DNA of 16,516 bases from Saprospiraceae bacterium (GTDB lineage: Bacteria > Bacteroidota > Bacteroidia > Chitinophagales > Saprospiraceae), in assembly GCA_016715465.1 (NCBI GenBank), contig JADKAA010000017.1, positions 1 to 16,516 on the forward strand, in the 5' to 3' direction. Of this stretch, positions 13,962 through 16,516 are shown in pieces. The notes below the pieces were generated by a model. That model worked only from the letters and a program-made list of their open reading frames with translations. It had not been told where the DNA came from and did not search any database. Each line of letters opens with the position of its first letter. Position 1 is the first letter of the stretch. Made by a program: the position numbers and the translations under genes.

Positions 13962-15390
13962 AATCATATTAATAATGCTAATCGCGATTACTTCCTACGG
14001 TCAAAACGAAGGTATAAGGCCGTGGGAAATGCGAAACGCAAACGGTGAAGGCTATATAATGGTGTCGGGTGTTGATTCTGTTATGTATTACGATGTGTTG
14101 GATAATTACATCCGGGACACGTTAGGTTACAGCCGGATAGATTCAATCAAGTGTGTGAGCGATACAATCAGGGTTTACACCAATAACGGTCAATTTAAAT
14201 TAGCACATTCGTGTTCTGGTGGTGGGGGTTCACTCACGGGATCGGGTTCGGCAAATAGAATACCAATTTGGACAAGTTCTACGAATTTGACGAGTAATGG
14301 CGGTTTTCTGTTCGATCATTCAAGTTTAAATATGTCGATTGGTTCAAGTCTTGATACCATTACAAGTTACCTACCTTTAAGTGCAGGATCTGGATTAACA
14401 TTAAGAGGGGCGAGCAGGACAGGAATTGCAATGCTTACGACTGGTGGATCTTACGACTTATGGAGGGCTTATATAGATGATAGTGGTTCTGCAAGGTTTG
14501 CCATAAGTTCGGACGATGGTGGTTCAAATACAGATAGATTTTGGATTAATTATTCAGGATCACAGCCGTTTTTTTCATATTTAGCGTCAGTGGGTGGAGG
14601 CACGCGATTAGTTCAAACGTCATCAACGGGTGGATTGAGCGCATTAGCAAACACCGCGACAAGTGGTCACGTTCTAACGGCCAATGGGTCCGGCTATTCG
14701 TGGGCGGCCCCGTCGTTTACGGAGGTTGACGGGGTGATAGGGAACGAAGTAAGATCTGTAACTGGTAACGGATTACAATTAAACGGATCAGGTACTGGTG
14801 GTTCTCCTTATTCAGTGGCGTTAAGTGGAAAGGTCGCACAGTTTGCAAACTTGGGATATAGTGCAGGGCTATTTCTACAATCCACAACAAACGGGCTACA
14901 ATGGGCGCCAGTGAGTACAGGAAGTACGGGATTAGCCGCTTATGTATCAATGGCTAATACAGGGGCAAACCTTTATCCAGGGTCAACGTCTTCAGCAACA
15001 ACAATAGTTTATAATACGGTATTGCATGACACTGGCACAATGAGCAGTAACAACGGTATTGTCAGTTTTCAAGATGCTGGAAACTATGAGGTATTATATG
15101 GGCATCACGTAAGTTGTGACCATCCATATGCAGCTAACTTGTCACTATATAGTGCGGCCTATGTTGGGGTTACATCGCCAACGACAGAATATCAAGGTAG
15201 TAGATCAATTCAAACAAGTGTATATACTCAAAATGGTGATGTTTATCATAGCGGAAAATTTATTATAACAGTTCCACCAAACGGTTATGTAATGGCTATT
15301 AAAGTCAGATTAACAGGGCCTACCCCTCCGGCGTCTGCACCAAATTACACACTTTCAGACGGTCATTTTTCAATCAAAAAATTAAACTAA
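13948..15390 (+). CDS. Tail fibre / receptor-binding protein with N-terminal signal peptide
   Basis: The 480-residue product begins MNYFKIILIMLIAITSYGQ, a textbook Sec signal (charged start, hydrophobic core, SYG-Q end). GTG 13948 is chosen because it completes this signal; ATG 13975 would cut it. After an N-terminal domain with Cys69 and Cys89 come a Gly linker (SGGGGSLTGSG) and the fibre segment SANRIPIWTSSTNLTSNGG. Thin beta and glycine-rich shaft-like sequence follows, including TGHVLTANGSGYSW-type elements. The last 150 residues (from about 327, GLAAYVSMANTGANLYPG) look like a C1q/TNF-type jelly-roll, a common receptor-binding tip. A signal peptide is odd for a virion protein assembled in the cytoplasm, so surface display or an exported form is possible. 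The fibre role is inferred from order and sequence style. Confidence 0.75.
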   Translation: MNYFKIILIMLIAITSYGQNEGIRPWEMRNANGEGYIMVSGVDSVMYYDVLDNYIRDTLGYSRIDSIKCVSDTIRVYTNNGQFKLAHSCSGGGGSLTGSGSANRIPIWTSSTNLTSNGGFLFDHSSLNMSIGSSLDTITSYLPLSAGSGLTLRGASRTGIAMLTTGGSYDLWRAYIDDSGSARFAISSDDGGSNTDRFWINYSGSQPFFSYLASVGGGTRLVQTSSTGGLSALANTATSGHVLTANGSGYSWAAPSFTEVDGVIGNEVRSVTGNGLQLNGSGTGGSPYSVALSGKVAQFANLGYSAGLFLQSTTNGLQWAPVSTGSTGLAAYVSMANTGANLYPGSTSSATTIVYNTVLHDTGTMSSNNGIVSFQDAGNYEVLYGHHVSCDHPYAANLSLYSAAYVGVTSPTTEYQGSRSIQTSVYTQNGDVYHSGKFIITVPPNGYVMAIKVRLTGPTPPASAPNYTLSDGHFSIKKLN

Positions 15391-15394
15391 TAAA

Positions 15395-15598
15395 ATGAAG
15401 CATATATTTTTAATCCTATTCACTTTATTAACAGGGCCACTATTTGGGCAAATAGTCCGTGTCGATTCGACGGTAATCCATGAAAGCAGGGACATATACA
15501 ATCAGGCGGGTTATTTTATTGGGTCAGATTCTTTTCACGTTAAAAGCGTTAGGCTGGCTTATTGTGGTGACACATTCTACGCAAGAACCGACACCTAA
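15395..15598 (+). CDS. Second tail fibre, part 1: signal peptide and N-terminal domain
   Basis: The ATG lies four bases after the previous stop. The 67-residue piece begins MKHIFLILFTLLTGPLFGQ, again a Sec-type signal, followed by VRVDSTVIHESRDIYNQAGY. Its RLAYCGDTFYART resembles SIKCVSDTIRVYT in the first fibre, so the two N-terminal domains appear related. The frame stops at TAA 15596, but fibre-like sequence continues in other frames, so I read this as the start of one longer gene. Restoring one T (ACCTAATC to ACCTTAATC) would give ARTDTLIERRPMLTITMDS and lead into part 2. Confidence 0.65.
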   Translation: MKHIFLILFTLLTGPLFGQIVRVDSTVIHESRDIYNQAGYFIGSDSFHVKSVRLAYCGDTFYARTDT

Positions 15599-15729
15599 TC
15601 GAGCGCAGACCCATGTTAACGATAACAATGGATTCCATAGGGGCTGGTACGTTGACGGAAGCGCAAGGGGATGACAGGTATTTAAACGAAGGTATAATTG
15701 ATACGGCAACCGTTAAGAAGTATTTTTAA
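15595..15729 (+). CDS. Second tail fibre, part 2 (frame-shifted middle segment)
   Basis: The frame is open from 15595 through ATG 15613 and reads MLTITMDSIGAGTLTEAQG, then DDRYLNEGIIDTATVKKYF, ending at TAA 15727. 'TLTEAQGDDRYLNEG' is the 'dA.YLn..g' attachment motif frequent in phage fibres, so this is coding although short. The competing frame over 15597-15670 reads AQTHVNDNNGFHRGWYVDGS, which also looks protein-like. The exact join with part 1 is therefore uncertain and a third frame change is possible. The T run 15723-15727 is the likely site of the next change. Confidence 0.6.
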   Translation, partial: LIERRPMLTITMDSIGAGTLTEAQGDDRYLNEGIIDTATVKKYF

Positions 15730-16516
15730 GGATTCCGCGTTGGACTATACGACGGAAATTGACGGTCAGAGTGTGTATATGTACCAAACTGTTACGTCGA
15801 ATGAACTAACAATGTCAGCAGCAGGAGGGATTAATATTTCATCTAGTGATAGAACCGTTAATGTAGATGTAAATGATTTAAGTATAGCCGACATTTCCGA
15901 CGGTTCAAGCGTGACAATTAAACCAAACGAAATAGATTTAGACCGTAATGCCACAAGCCCGACAATTACGGATATAGACGTATTGACAAACGGCGAAATA
16001 AAATCTTTAATTAACGACTCCATAGATTTAACCGTTACAGGGGTCACAGATGGCACGACAATAGACTTTACAAAGACGGGGCGTGTATTGACAGGCGAAG
16101 TAAAAACAAACAGCATAGACAGCACCCATTTAAAGCCAAACAGTGTTAAGGGGTCGGAGTTGGAAGATGTTGGTACGGCAGGGAATTACAACAACGTAAA
16201 CACGGATGCTAACGGCAGGGTAACATCGGGTTCACTTTTAGCCTACCAAACAGGTACACAGGTTCGTGATTCAATCGGCATACTTGATGCAGACCATGAC
16301 GGGGACGCTGATGACGCAGAGCTACTGCAGGGTGCTAACGGTTCTTATTATAGGGCAAGGGCAAACCATACAGGGGTGCAAGATACCAGTACCATCACGG
16401 CATTGGATGAATTTGTTGAGGATAGAATGGCAGGTAAGATATTGGCAGGAACTAATGTGACTGTATCTTACAATGACGGTACAGGCGAAAAAACAATAAA
16501 CGCAGCGGCTACAACT
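15728..16516 (+). CDS. Second tail fibre, part 3: shaft, runs off the window end
   Basis: The frame is open for 263 codons with no stop to the last base, so the gene is cut by the window edge. It begins KDSALDYTTEIDGQSVYMYQ. It contains a repetitive Asp/Thr/Ile beta shaft (NVDVNDLSIADISDGSSV, DIDVLTNGEIKSLINDSIDL) and the fibre element NSIDSTHLKPNSVKGSELED followed by NTDANGRVTSG. Then comes the widespread fibre motif DADDAELLQGANGSYYRARA with NHTGVQDTSTI. The visible end GTNVTVSYNDGTGEKTINA is another standard fibre strand. One stretch, DADHDGDADDAE, has the spacing of an EF-hand calcium loop. The adhesin tip must lie beyond the window. Confidence 0.75.

Noticed and set aside
15766..16125. 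119-codon open frame on the - strand
   Set aside because: It lies antisense to an open, clearly fibre-like + strand frame; its product is Val/Ser/Ile-rich, as expected from the complement of that composition.
16266..16460. 64-codon + strand frame at the right end
   Set aside because: It overlaps the fibre frame carrying the NHTGVQ motif and shows no phage-like features.
1..16516. Diversity-generating retroelement, CRISPR array, tRNA genes or attachment sites
   Set aside because: No reverse transcriptase, template/variable repeat pair, regularly spaced repeats, tRNA-like fold or integrase was seen by eye.

Overview
The window is the late (virion) region of a tailed phage or prophage. It has HK97-type head genes and a long non-contractile tail (siphovirus), all on the + strand. 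It holds no integrase, lysis gene, tRNA, CRISPR array or host gene, so it cannot show whether the element is a free phage or a prophage. The likely host is a member of Bacteroidota. Genes that do not overlap a neighbour start behind A-rich leaders with no Shine-Dalgarno sequence (before 6081, 8515 and 9001). Two tail-fibre genes encode N-terminal Sec-type signal peptides ending in a Gln-containing cleavage region (SYGQ, LFGQ), a pattern common in Bacteroidota exported proteins. The host call is inference.

Layout: 64-833 small genes including a possible small terminase subunit; 830-2518 large terminase; 2530-2748 unknown; 2803-4059 portal; 4046-4669 prohead protease; 4666-6005 major capsid protein, followed by a hairpin; 6081-8310 connector, stopper, gp10-like and tail-terminator genes; 8310-8486 small unknown; 8515-8925 tail tube, followed by a second hairpin; 9001-9659 tail assembly chaperone pair with a -1 frameshift heptamer; 9640-11901 tape measure; 11901-13961 tail-tip or hub protein; 13948-15390 first tail fibre with a C-terminal beta-sandwich; 15395 to the window end, a second tail fibre that runs off the edge. 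Most genes overlap the next by 1 to 20 bases, often as ATGA or TAATG, which suggests one or a few coupled transcripts.

Together they form a DNA-packaging and virion-assembly line. The terminase loads DNA through the portal into a protease-matured capsid whose scaffold is the N-terminal part of the capsid protein. Connector and stopper proteins close the neck. The tape measure with its G/GT chaperones sets tail length, the tube polymerises on it, and the hub and fibres contact the host.

The main oddity is that several essential genes are broken while their pieces stay recognisable: large terminase, portal, capsid (three frame changes), hub (two) and second fibre (at least two). Many breaks lie in short T runs. 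This fits uncorrected single-base indels in the assembly better than biology, but a decaying prophage is not excluded. The one frame change that looks genuine is the GGGAAAG heptamer at 9249, identical to the lambda G/T slippery site. I found no clearly new system. The points most worth checking are the signal peptides on the fibre genes, the TerS-like/membrane fusion at the left end, and the two-domain tail-terminator protein.
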